Assembly: GCA_964420405.1 (NCBI GenBank)
Contig: CAYQTL010000008.1
Location: 1-64,000, forward strand
Direction of reading: 5' to 3'
DNA: 64,000 nt
Source: CAYQTL01 sp964420405
GTDB taxonomy: Bacteria > Acidobacteriota > Thermoanaerobaculia > Thermoanaerobaculales > Sulfomarinibacteraceae
Below, piece after piece: positions 49,653 to 57,434 of the stretch (its first letter is position 1; each line of letters opens with the position of its first letter). The notes beneath the pieces were generated by a model. That model ran no database searches. It had not been told where the DNA came from and saw only the letters and a list, made by a program, of their open reading frames with translations. Position numbers and translations under genes: made by a program.

Positions 49653-50896
49653 CGCGCGCCGGACGGAGGCTCGCGTCCCTCGAGCAGCGACAGCACCGCC
49701 AGGGCGTGGGCCAGGTAGCGGTCGAGCAGCGCCGGGTCGAGCGGCGGCGACGGCGGCGACGAGATCGTCAGCGGGTTGACCCAGCGACCGTTGAGCTTGA
49801 CGCGGTAGTCCAGGTGCGGACCGGTGGACCATCCCGTCGAGCCGACGTACCCCACCACCTCGCCCTGGGAGACCCGCGCGCCGCGCCGGATGCCCGCCGC
49901 GTAGCGCGACAGGTGCAGGTAGCTCGACTCGTAGCCGTTGGCGTGCCGGACCGACACCATGTTCCCGGCGCCGCCCGTGCGGCCGACGAAGCTGACCACC
50001 CCCGAAGCGGTGACGTGGACCGGCGTGCCGGTGGGCGCACCGTAGTCCACCCCGTAGTGGGGCATCCGCCGGCCGTGCACCGGGTGGAGCCGGCTCATGC
50101 TGAACCTCGAGGTGATCCGCGAGAACTTCAGCGGCGAGCGCAGGAACTGCTTCTCGAGGGGGCGACCGTCGAGGTCGTAGTAGCCGACGCGACCATCGGA
50201 GCCACGGTAGGCGACGGCGTACAGCTCGCGTCCGGCGTTGACGAACCGCGCGGCATACAGCGTGCCGTAGCCGACGAACACGCCGTCGACCGTCTGCCGG
50301 CCGGCCACCACGACGAACTCGTCGCCCGCTCGCAGGTCGCGGAAGAAGTCGACGTCCCACTGGAAGATCTCGGCGAGGCGCACGGCCAGCTCGGGCTCGC
50401 CGCCGGCCTCCTCGACGGCGCCGAACAGCGACGAGGTGATCCGGCCCTCGAGTCGCACCACCTCCGAGTCGACCTGGCGGACGATGCGGTCCACCAGGAT
50501 CCGGCCGTCCTCGACCCGCAGGTCGAGCTCGTTGCGCAGGTCGAGCAGGACCCGGAGCCGGTCGAGCTCGCCCGACCGCCTGGTGCTCCCTTCGAAGCGG
50601 GTGCCGGGCCGCAGCCGCCGGGGATCGATCTCGCCGGTCAGGGCGTCCCGCCACGCGACCCAATCATCGCCTGCGATCCGCCGACAGACGCTCTCCAAAG
50701 TGTCGCCCGGCGCCACTCTGTCGCGGACGGGCGGGTGGAACGGCTCCAGCGGCACGACCACCACCGGAGGGGTGGCGGCCACGCTCTCGGTCGGCGCGCC
50801 GCCGCAGCCCGACGCGATGCCCACCGCCAGCGCGGTCAGGGCCGCGCACGCGGCCGGGACGACGACCGGGGCACGTCCCCTCACCGTCGTTCCCAT
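49646..50896 (-). CDS. M23-family peptidase lipoprotein
   Basis: A 416-residue lipoprotein (signal ending IASGC). A LysM-like or opacity-associated N-terminal region (VAPGDTLESVCRRIAGDD) precedes the LytM domain with HYGVDYGAPTGTP and TGPHLDYRV. Zn ligands are present in HYGVD, but the usual HLH of the last motif is HLD. I have seen this variant in other M23 proteins, so inactivity is not assured. Likely peptidoglycan hydrolase or its regulator. ATG 50896 overlaps the thioredoxin-like gene by 16 bases. Confidence 0.85.
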   Translation of the reverse strand: MGTTVRGRAPVVVPAACAALTALAVGIASGCGGAPTESVAATPPVVVVPLEPFHPPVRDRVAPGDTLESVCRRIAGDDWVAWRDALTGEIDPRRLRPGTRFEGSTRRSGELDRLRVLLDLRNELDLRVEDGRILVDRIVRQVDSEVVRLEGRITSSLFGAVEEAGGEPELAVRLAEIFQWDVDFFRDLRAGDEFVVVAGRQTVDGVFVGYGTLYAARFVNAGRELYAVAYRGSDGRVGYYDLDGRPLEKQFLRSPLKFSRITSRFSMSRLHPVHGRRMPHYGVDYGAPTGTPVHVTASGVVSFVGRTGGAGNMVSVRHANGYESSYLHLSRYAAGIRRGARVSQGEVVGYVGSTGWSTGPHLDYRVKLNGRWVNPLTISSPPSPPLDPALLDRYLAHALAVLSLLEGREPPSGARC

Positions 50897-51339
50897 GCCT
50901 CAAGCGCCTCGGAGGTCGGCCGCAACCGCGCCACCGCGTCACCGCGGTCGTCGATCACCAGCAGGGAAGGCACCCGCACCACCCGGTACCGCTTCAGCAG
51001 CGCACCGTGCCGGTCGTGCAGCCAGCGCAGGTCCCGGCCGCGCAGCGCCGCGGCGGACTCCTCGAGCTCCTCCTGGACCGTCACCAGCACGAGCTCGAGA
51101 CCGCGTCGCCGGCACACCGCCTCGATCGCCTCCACCTCCGCCAGCACCTCGTCGCCTCGCGGGGCCCAGGACGACCACAGCAGGACCGCCGCAGGTCCCG
51201 CGTCGCCGAGCCACCGGGACCAGTCGAGGCTGCGGCCGTCCGGCGCGGTCACCACCACCGGAACGGGCGTCTGCGCCGCGACGGGCGCGGTCGTCGCGAC
51301 CAGCGCCGCGGCCACCACCCATGGCGTGATCCGGTTCAC
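50881..51339 (-). CDS. Secreted thioredoxin-like protein without CxxC
   Basis: A 152-residue exported protein (signal peptide, cleavage near APVAAQ). The fold is TlpA/thioredoxin-like: VLLWSSWAPRGDEVLAEVEA occupies the active-site region, where WCxxC is expected, and cis-proline VPSLLVID follows. The redox cysteines are replaced by Ala-Pro-Arg-Gly, so it cannot act as a disulfide reductase; binding or scaffolding is more likely. GTG 51339 has a TATACT box seven bases upstream. First gene of the M23/GHMP operon. Confidence 0.75.
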   Translation of the reverse strand: MNRITPWVVAAALVATTAPVAAQTPVPVVVTAPDGRSLDWSRWLGDAGPAAVLLWSSWAPRGDEVLAEVEAIEAVCRRRGLELVLVTVQEELEESAAALRGRDLRWLHDRHGALLKRYRVVRVPSLLVIDDRGDAVARLRPTSEALEAWERR

Positions 51340-51346
51340 GGCACAG

Positions 51347-51352
51347 AGTATA
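51347..51352 (-). promoter_or_regulatory. Predicted leaderless -10 box for the thioredoxin-like operon
   Basis: TATACT on the minus strand, seven bases before GTG 51339. Confidence 0.5.
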
Positions 51353-51509
51353 CGGGAGCGTCGGCGAGTCTCGCGTCCGGCCTGCGTCGAACCGCTCCCG
51401 GCGGTGATCCCGGGCACGCACGCGGACGCGGGCGCGGCCACCCCCATCACCGCCGCGGCGTCTCTTGCCGGAGCGCGGCAATCGACATAGAATGCCCGGA
51501 GGGAGCCCC

Positions 51510-53117
51510 ATGAACGGGAAAAACACCTCTGACGCAAGCAGATTCGACACGGACGTCGCGATCGTCGGATCCGGCTTCGGAGGCTCGGTTGCCGCACTGC
51601 GGCTGACTGAGAAGGGCTACCGCGTCACCGTCGTCGAGAAGGGCAAACGGTGGCGCCCCGAGGACTTCCCGGCCACCAACTGGAACCTTCCGAAGGCGTT
51701 CTGGTTCCCCTGGATCGGCTGCTACGGCACCTGGTCGCTGCACCTGCTGCGGGAGGTGCTGATCCTGCACGGCGTCGGCGTCGGCGGCGGCAGCCTGCTG
51801 TACGCCAACACCCACTTCGAGCCGCCCGACTCGGTGTGGGACGACCCCCAGTGGAAGGGGCTGGTGGACTGGCGGTCGGTGATGCCCGCCCACTACGCCA
51901 CCGCCCGCCGGATGCTCGGCTCGACCGCCAACCCCCGCTTCGGCCCCGCGGACGAGGCGCTGCGGGCCGCCGCCGCCCGCCGCGGCCGCGAGCACACCTT
52001 CCGGCCGACCGACGTCGGCGTGTTCTTCGGCGAGCCCGACGTCACCGTGCCGGACCCGTACTTCGGAGGCGAGGGCCCCCCCCGCACCGGCTGCACGTTC
52101 TGCGGCGCGTGCATGGTCGGCTGCCGGCCGGGCGCCAAGAACACCCTCGACAAGAACTACCTCTACCTGGCCGAGACGCGGGGCGCCCGCGTCGTTCCGG
52201 AGACGAAGGTCGAGCTGGTCGAGCCCCTCGCCGACGGCGGCTATCGCGTGCTCTGGCGACGCTCCACCTCCCGCCTGTTTCCGCAGAAGGGCGCGATCAC
52301 CGCCCGCCGGGTGGTGCTCTCCGCCGGCGTCCTCGGCACCGTCGGCCTGCTGATGAGCTGCAAGGAGAAGGGCGCACTGCCCAGGCTCTCCGACCAGCTC
52401 GGCAACGTCGTCCGGACGAACTCCGAGGCGCTGCTCGGCATCACCTCCCGCAGCCGGCGGGATCTGTGGGAAGGGATCGCCATCACCTCCAAGATGGAGA
52501 TGGACGCCGTCACCCACATGGAGCCGTGCCGGTTCCCGCCCGGCTCCGACGCGATGCTGGCGCTCGGCACGATCCTGACCGACGGCGGGCCGGGGCTGCC
52601 GCGGCAGCTGCGGTGGATCGGCAACGCCGTCCGGCACCCGATCCAGTTCCTGCGGGCGACCAATCCGATCGGCAAGGCGCGCAGCTCGACGGTGCTGCTG
52701 GTGATGCAGACGATCGACAACCACACCCGGTTGGTCCGGCGCCGCCAGATGCTGTGGCCGTTCACCCGCGCCCTGACCTCCCACCCGGACCCGAGCCAGC
52801 CCGGGATCCCGTCCTACATCCCGATCGCCAACGAGGTCGCCCGCGAGTTCGCCGCCGACCTCGACGCGATCCCGCAGTCGACCCTCAACGAGGTGCTGCT
52901 CGACACCTCCACCACCGCCCACATCCTCGGCGGCTGCGCCATCGCCCGCGACCCTGACCGGGGCGTCATCGACGCGGACGGCCAGGTGTTCGGCCACGAG
53001 GGCCTGTACGTCATGGACGGCTCGGTGATCGGAGCGAACCTCGGCGTCAACCCGTCACTGACGATCACGGCGCTGTCCGAGCACATCTCCAGCCGGATTC
53101 CTCCCGTGGGGGAGTGA
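51510..53117 (+). CDS. Cholesterol-oxidase-like GMC oxidoreductase
   Basis: A 535-residue FAD enzyme. The dinucleotide motif AIVGSGFGGSVAALRL (17-32), HGVGVGGGSLLYANTHF, the cysteine cluster CTFCGACMVGC and HILGGCAIA near the C terminus match cholesterol oxidase/GMC proteins of the ChoD type. No Tat or Sec signal is evident. ATG 51510 has GGAGGGAG upstream and a TAGAAT box at 51488-51493. The TGA stop and the last codons lie in a 26-bp perfect hairpin. Substrate could be a sterol, hopanoid or long-chain alcohol. Confidence 0.88.
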   Translation: MNGKNTSDASRFDTDVAIVGSGFGGSVAALRLTEKGYRVTVVEKGKRWRPEDFPATNWNLPKAFWFPWIGCYGTWSLHLLREVLILHGVGVGGGSLLYANTHFEPPDSVWDDPQWKGLVDWRSVMPAHYATARRMLGSTANPRFGPADEALRAAAARRGREHTFRPTDVGVFFGEPDVTVPDPYFGGEGPPRTGCTFCGACMVGCRPGAKNTLDKNYLYLAETRGARVVPETKVELVEPLADGGYRVLWRRSTSRLFPQKGAITARRVVLSAGVLGTVGLLMSCKEKGALPRLSDQLGNVVRTNSEALLGITSRSRRDLWEGIAITSKMEMDAVTHMEPCRFPPGSDAMLALGTILTDGGPGLPRQLRWIGNAVRHPIQFLRATNPIGKARSSTVLLVMQTIDNHTRLVRRRQMLWPFTRALTSHPDPSQPGIPSYIPIANEVAREFAADLDAIPQSTLNEVLLDTSTTAHILGGCAIARDPDRGVIDADGQVFGHEGLYVMDGSVIGANLGVNPSLTITALSEHISSRIPPVGE

Positions 53118-53156
53118 GGCGCGCTGCTTCTCACTCCCCCACGGGAGGAATCCGGC
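53092..53156 (+). repeat. 26-bp perfect inverted repeat around a stop codon
   Basis: Left arm 53092-53117 contains the last eight codons and the TGA of the GMC gene; right arm 53131-53156 is its exact reverse complement; the loop is 13 bases. No U-tract follows. It may protect or end the transcript. Confidence 0.85.
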
Positions 53157-53201
53157 CAAGGAAGAACCCTCCGGGTTCGGCGGCACGACCCGCGTGCCGC
53201 G

Positions 53202-53207
53202 TACAAT
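53202..53207 (+). promoter_or_regulatory. Predicted leaderless -10 box for recD2
   Basis: TACAAT exactly six bases before GTG 53214. This is one of the clearest examples in the window. Confidence 0.6.
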
Positions 53208-53213
53208 CGTGCC

Positions 53214-55424
53214 GTGTCCGAGCGGCAGCAGGAGGAAGCAATCCAGGCCGACGCGGCGGGTCGTGCCGAGGCGGTCGAGGGGGTGGTGGTCGCGACGCTG
53301 TTCGCGAACGAGGACTCGGGGTGGTGCGTCGCGAAGCTGCGGGGGCCGCACGGCGTCCGGTTCACGGCGGTGGGACCGCTGCTCGGCGTCCGGGAAGGCG
53401 ACAAGGTGCGGCTGTCGGGCCGCTGGATCCGCCACGCCCGGTATGGCGAGCAGCTCGAGGTGGCCCGCTGGATGCCGGTGGAGCCCGAGACGCTGGAAGG
53501 GATACGGCGCTTCCTCGGGGGCGGGCGCGTCCGCGGCATCGGTCCGAGGCTCGCCGAGCGGCTCGTCTCGAGATTCGGGCTCGAGACCCTCGACGTGCTC
53601 GACCACCATCCCGAGCGGCTGACGGAGATCCGCGGCATCGGCCGCCAGAAGGCGGAGCGCGTCGCCGCGTCCTGGGCCGAGCACCGCGGTATGCAGCAGA
53701 TCATGGTCTTCCTCACCGGTCACGGCATCGCAGCCGGAGTCGCCGTGCGGGCGTGGCGGCGGTACGGGGCGAAGGCGGTGGACGTGGTTCGCTCCAACCC
53801 GTACCGCCTCGCCGACGAGGTCCACGGGGTCGGCTTCCTGACCGCCGACGAGATCGCGCGCAAGCTCGGGATGGCTCCCGACGCGCCCGAGCGTCTCGCC
53901 GCGGGGTTGTTGTACGCCCTGGAGCAGGCGGCCCTCGAAGGTCACGTCCACCTGCCGCGTCCCGAGCTGCTGTCCGCCGCCACCGGCCTCCTGGAGTGCC
54001 CCGCAGAGGCTCTCGAGGCCCCGCTCGAGGCCCTCGCGAACGCCCGTCGGATCGTCGTGGAGCACCGCGAGGACGCCGACCCGGCGGTCTTCCCCGCCCG
54101 GCTCGCCGACGCCGAGGCGTCGGTGGCCGCGGCCGTCGCCCGGCTGCGGCGGTCGCGGGCCCAGCCGCCCCGGATCGACGTCCGCCGAGCCGTCGAGTGG
54201 TACCAGCGGCGCGTCCGGATCGAGCTCGCCGGCGCCCAGGACCGGGCCCTGCGGCTCGGGCTGACCGAGCGGGTGCTGGTGATCACCGGCGGGCCCGGGA
54301 CCGGCAAGACGACGCTCGTGCGCGGCCTGACGTCGATTCTCGGCGCCAAGGGACTGGACGTGAAGCTGGCCGCGCCCACCGGCAGGGCGGCCAAGCGTCT
54401 CGCCGAGACGACCGGCGTTCCCGCCACCACCATCCACCGGCTCCTCGAGTACCAGCCGGCGACCCGCAGCTTCGCCCGCGGGCCGCTCGACCCCGTCGAG
54501 GCCGATCTGCTGGTGGTCGACGAGGTGTCGATGCTCGACGTGGAGCTCGCCCGTTCGCTGCTCGAGGCGGTCCCCGACAGCTGCCGGATCGTGCTGGTCG
54601 GCGACGCGGACCAGCTGCCGTCGGTGGGGCCGGGCAACGTGCTGTCTGACCTCATCGCCTCGGAGGCCGTCCCCGTGGTGCGGCTCGACCAGATCTTCCG
54701 GCAGGCCGAGCGGAGCCTGATCGTCGTCAACGCCCACCGGATCAACGCCGGCGAGCTGCCGATCGGCCCAGAGCCGGACGGTCCGTCCGACTTCTACTTC
54801 GTCGCCCGGGAGGACCCGCAGGCCGCCGCCGACCTCGCGGTCGAGATGGTCACCGAGAGGATCCCCCGCCGGTTCGGGCTCGACGCGGTCGAGGACATCC
54901 AGGTGCTGTCGCCGATGCACCGTGGGGAGCTCGGGGTGACCGAGCTCAACGGCCGGCTGCAGGAGCTTCTGACGCCGCCGGGGCCGGAGCTCGTGCTCGG
55001 CGCGCGCCGGTTCCGTGCCGGCGACAAGGTGATGCAGGTCCGCAACAACTACGACCTCGACGTGTTCAACGGCGACCTCGGCAGGGTGCGGATGGTGGAC
55101 CCCGAGGAGCGCTCGATGGTGGTGGACTTCGACGGCCGCCCGGTGGAGGTCGTCGACGACGCCCTTGACGACGTGGTACCGGCCTTCGCGTGCACGATCC
55201 ACAAGTCCCAGGGATCCGAGTACCCGGCGGTGGTGGTGGTCCTGCACGGACAGCATTGGGTGATGCTCGCCCGCAACCTGCTCTATACCGCCGTCACCCG
55301 CGGCCGCCGCCTGGTGGTCCTGCTCGGCAGCCACCGTGCGCTGCGCCGCGCGGTCCGCAACGCCTCCGCCCGACGCCGCAACACGATGCTCGTCGAGCGG
55401 CTGCGGGCGCGGGTGGAGGGATGA
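53214..55424 (+). CDS. recD2: RecD2-type ATP-dependent DNA helicase
   Basis: A 736-residue SF1B helicase acting 5'-3'. N-terminal OB-like part, tandem helix-hairpin-helix region (VRGIGPRLAERLVSRFGL, IRGIGRQKAERVA), Walker A GGPGTGKT (359-366), DEVSMLD, GDADQLPSVGPG, LDQIFRQA and the C-terminal TIHKSQGSEYPAVVV motif are all present in order. RecD2 works without RecBC in genome maintenance. GTG 53214 is set by the TACAAT box six bases upstream. It is monocistronic and followed by a 1.3 kb repeat region. Confidence 0.95.
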   Translation: MSERQQEEAIQADAAGRAEAVEGVVVATLFANEDSGWCVAKLRGPHGVRFTAVGPLLGVREGDKVRLSGRWIRHARYGEQLEVARWMPVEPETLEGIRRFLGGGRVRGIGPRLAERLVSRFGLETLDVLDHHPERLTEIRGIGRQKAERVAASWAEHRGMQQIMVFLTGHGIAAGVAVRAWRRYGAKAVDVVRSNPYRLADEVHGVGFLTADEIARKLGMAPDAPERLAAGLLYALEQAALEGHVHLPRPELLSAATGLLECPAEALEAPLEALANARRIVVEHREDADPAVFPARLADAEASVAAAVARLRRSRAQPPRIDVRRAVEWYQRRVRIELAGAQDRALRLGLTERVLVITGGPGTGKTTLVRGLTSILGAKGLDVKLAAPTGRAAKRLAETTGVPATTIHRLLEYQPATRSFARGPLDPVEADLLVVDEVSMLDVELARSLLEAVPDSCRIVLVGDADQLPSVGPGNVLSDLIASEAVPVVRLDQIFRQAERSLIVVNAHRINAGELPIGPEPDGPSDFYFVAREDPQAAADLAVEMVTERIPRRFGLDAVEDIQVLSPMHRGELGVTELNGRLQELLTPPGPELVLGARRFRAGDKVMQVRNNYDLDVFNGDLGRVRMVDPEERSMVVDFDGRPVEVVDDALDDVVPAFACTIHKSQGSEYPAVVVVLHGQHWVMLARNLLYTAVTRGRRLVVLLGSHRALRRAVRNASARRRNTMLVERLRARVEG

Positions 55425-55496
55425 ACGCGGCAACGCGGGAATGTGTGAAGGTGGCGGACGGGTCTCGTCCGCACCGTCACCACGAACCGCCCGCGG

Positions 55497-55592
55497 ACCA
55501 CGGCGGCGCACGTCCCCGTTCCCGATGGTGGCGACCACGTTCAGCGTCAGCGACAGGGACAGGGTCAGCGACAGCGGCAGGGGCCGCGTCAG
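55497..55592 (+). repeat. Truncated composite element (modules A-B)
   Basis: CCCCGTTCCCGATGG followed by the GGCGACCACGTTCAGCGTC block and AGCGAC/AGGGAC hexamers; lacks the later modules. Confidence 0.7.
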
Positions 55593-55594
55593 CG

Positions 55595-56075
55595 TCCGCC
55601 TCCGATCCCGATCCCGATCCCGATCCCGATCCCGATGGTGGCGACCACATTCAGCGGCAGCGACAGGGGCAGGGGCAGAGTCAGCGGCAGCGGCAGGGTC
55701 CGCGACAGCGTCCGCCCGCAGCGACCACGGTCGCCCCCTCCCGCGTCCACGTCCGTGCCCGCGTCCGTGCCCGCGTCCGTGCCCGATGCAGCGGAAGGCC
55801 CGGGCATGCGACATCCGCCGGAACACGGCACCGAACGGGACACCGGGACCGGCCGGGGTCGCGGGCCGGGGCCGCTCTCGTTCGGGCGCGGGCACGGGCA
55901 CGGGCGTCTTGGGGCCGAAATCCCCGTGCACGATCGGGGCTCTCGTTCGGGCGCGGGCACGGGCACGGGCACGGACGGGGGCCGAGGCCACCTCTCACGA
56001 GGTCGTCGCGGGGCGGCTCGCGCGTGTGCTCCGGCCTGCGAAGCATGCCAGCTGGAAGCTGGCGCTACGAGGTCC
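55595..56075 (+). repeat. Composite hexamer element, copy II
   Basis: Order: CCGCCTCC, five GATCCC units, GATGGTGGCGACCACATTCAGC block, hexameric CAGCGAC/CAGGGGC run, GCGTCCGTGCCC array, GGACACCGGGACCGGCC block, GGGCAC arrays, and CCACCTCTCACGAGG to the GCCAGCTGGAAGCTGGC palindrome. Confidence 0.8.
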
Positions 56076-56510
56076 GCCCCCGCCTCCGATCCCGATCCCG
56101 ATCCCGTTCCCGATCCCGATGGTGGCGACCATGTTCAGCGTCAGCGACAGGGACAGGGTCAGCGACAGGGACAGCGGCAGGGGCCGCGTCAGCGTCCGCC
56201 CGCGGGCGACCACGGTCGCCCCCGTCACGAGTCCGCGTCCGTGCCCGCGTCCGTGCCCGATGCTGCGGCAGGACCGGGAGTGCGAGATCCGCTCCGACGT
56301 GGCGGCGAACGGGCCACCGGCACCGACCGTCTCGCGGGCCGAGGCCGCTGCCGTTCGGACGCGGGCACGGGTACGGACGCGAACGAGGGGCGGAGACCAC
56401 CTCTCACGAGGTCGTCGCGGGGCGGCTCGCGCGTGTGCTCCGGCCTGCGAAGCATGCCAGCTGGAAGCTGGCGCTACGAGGTCCGCCCCCGCCTCCGATC
56501 CCGATCCCGT
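56076..56510 (+). repeat. Composite hexamer element, copy III
   Basis: Same module order as copy II with shorter arrays. Its last 113 bases (56397-56509) are identical to 55988-56100. Confidence 0.8.
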
Positions 56511-56610
56511 TCCCGATCCCGACCGGTCCTCTGCGACGTCCGCAGGGGCGGTCGGGGAGAGCGCCGGTGATGACTGCTTCTGAGGTGCAGTCTCGACTTC
56601 ACGGCGGATC

Positions 56611-56655
56611 ATCGGGAACGGGATCGGGATCGGGAACGGGATCAGGATCGGAACC
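56611..56655 (-). repeat. GATCCC/GTTCCC hexamer tract (minus orientation)
   Basis: GGGAAC and GGGATC units, 46 bases before the -10 box of the response regulator gene. Confidence 0.7.
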
Positions 56656-56700
56656 ACCCGAGAGCCGATCGCGGGTCGGCTCGTGCAACACCCGGCGTGG

Positions 56701-56706
56701 TAGATT
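56701..56706 (+). promoter_or_regulatory. Predicted leaderless -10 box for the response regulator
   Basis: TAGATT exactly six bases before ATG 56713, with no ribosome site. Confidence 0.55.
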
Positions 56707-56712
56707 GCGGCC

Positions 56713-57429
56713 ATGGCGGAACCGACCCGGGGCACGGTGGCGATCGTCGACGACGAGCGGAACATCCTCGAGACGGTGAGCTTCGCCCTCAAGAAGGAGG
56801 GCTGGTCGGTGCAGACCTACGGTGACGGCGCCGCCGCGTGGGAGGCGTTCGAGCGGTCACTTCCCGACCTGGTGATCCTCGACATCCTGATGCCCCGGAT
56901 GGACGGCCTCGAGCTGTGCCGGCGGATCCGGTCCGCGTCGGAGACGGTGCCGATCATCTTCCTCACCTCCCGCGACGAGGAGTTCGACCGCGTCCTCGGC
57001 CTCGAGCTCGGCGCCGACGACTACCTGTGCAAGCCGTTCTCCATGCGCGAGCTCATCGCGCGGGTCAAGGTCCTGTTCCGTCGCATGGCGCTGGCGGCAC
57101 GCGGGCCCGACGAGGACGAGCAGCTGCTGGAGGTCGGCGACCTCGAGCTGGACCTGCGCCGCTACACGGTCCGCTGGAAGGGACGGGCGGTGCCGTTGAC
57201 CGTCACCGAGTACATGATCCTGCACGCCCTCGCCCGCCACCCCGGCCACGTCAAGTCGCGCCAGCAGCTGATGGAGCAGGGCTATCCCCACGACACGTTC
57301 GTGTCGGACCGGACGATCGACTCCCACATCAAGCGGCTGCGCAGGAAGTTCACGGTGCTCGACCCGTCGTTCGACGAGGTCGAGACGGTGTACGGGCTCG
57401 GTTACCGCTACCGGGAGACCGGCGCGTAG
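56713..57429 (+). CDS. OmpR/ChvI-like response regulator
   Basis: A 238-residue regulator. The receiver has IVDDERN, phospho-acceptor Asp57 in LVILDILMPRMDG, the switch residue in FLTSRDEE and KPFSMREL. A winged-helix DNA-binding domain follows (YTVRWKGRAVPLTVTEYMIL, SHIKRLRRKF, VYGLGYRY). It is followed five bases later by its sensor kinase. The pair resembles ChvI/ChvG in order and domain set. Confidence 0.93.
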   Translation: MAEPTRGTVAIVDDERNILETVSFALKKEGWSVQTYGDGAAAWEAFERSLPDLVILDILMPRMDGLELCRRIRSASETVPIIFLTSRDEEFDRVLGLELGADDYLCKPFSMRELIARVKVLFRRMALAARGPDEDEQLLEVGDLELDLRRYTVRWKGRAVPLTVTEYMILHALARHPGHVKSRQQLMEQGYPHDTFVSDRTIDSHIKRLRRKFTVLDPSFDEVETVYGLGYRYRETGA

Positions 57430-57434
57430 CGGCG

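Larger units (their letters stand above)
55425..56712 (+). other. 1.29-kb non-coding region made of hexamer-periodic repeats
   Basis: Largest spacer in the window. It contains a truncated and two full copies of the composite element, a 113-bp perfect direct repeat (55988-56100 and 56397-56509, 409 bases apart) and tracts of GATCCC, AGCGAC/AGGGAC, GCGTCC-GTGCCC and GGGCAC hexamers. Open frames run through it on both strands only because the repeats lack stop codons. They encode dipeptide-like low complexity with no start context. Confidence 0.85.

Noticed and set aside
49962..50070. M23 HLD variant as proof of an inactive enzyme
   Set aside because: The GPHLD form occurs in other M23 proteins I recall, so inactivity cannot be claimed.
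55560..56520. Possible CRISPR array from regularly spaced repeats
   Set aside because: The repeats are hexamer-periodic tracts and one 113-bp direct repeat. There are no equal-length unique spacers and no cas genes.
55190..56779. Several open frames of 265-529 codons over the repeat region
   Set aside because: The hexamer repeats contain no stop codons, so all frames stay open. Translations are dipeptide-like and lack start signals or domains.
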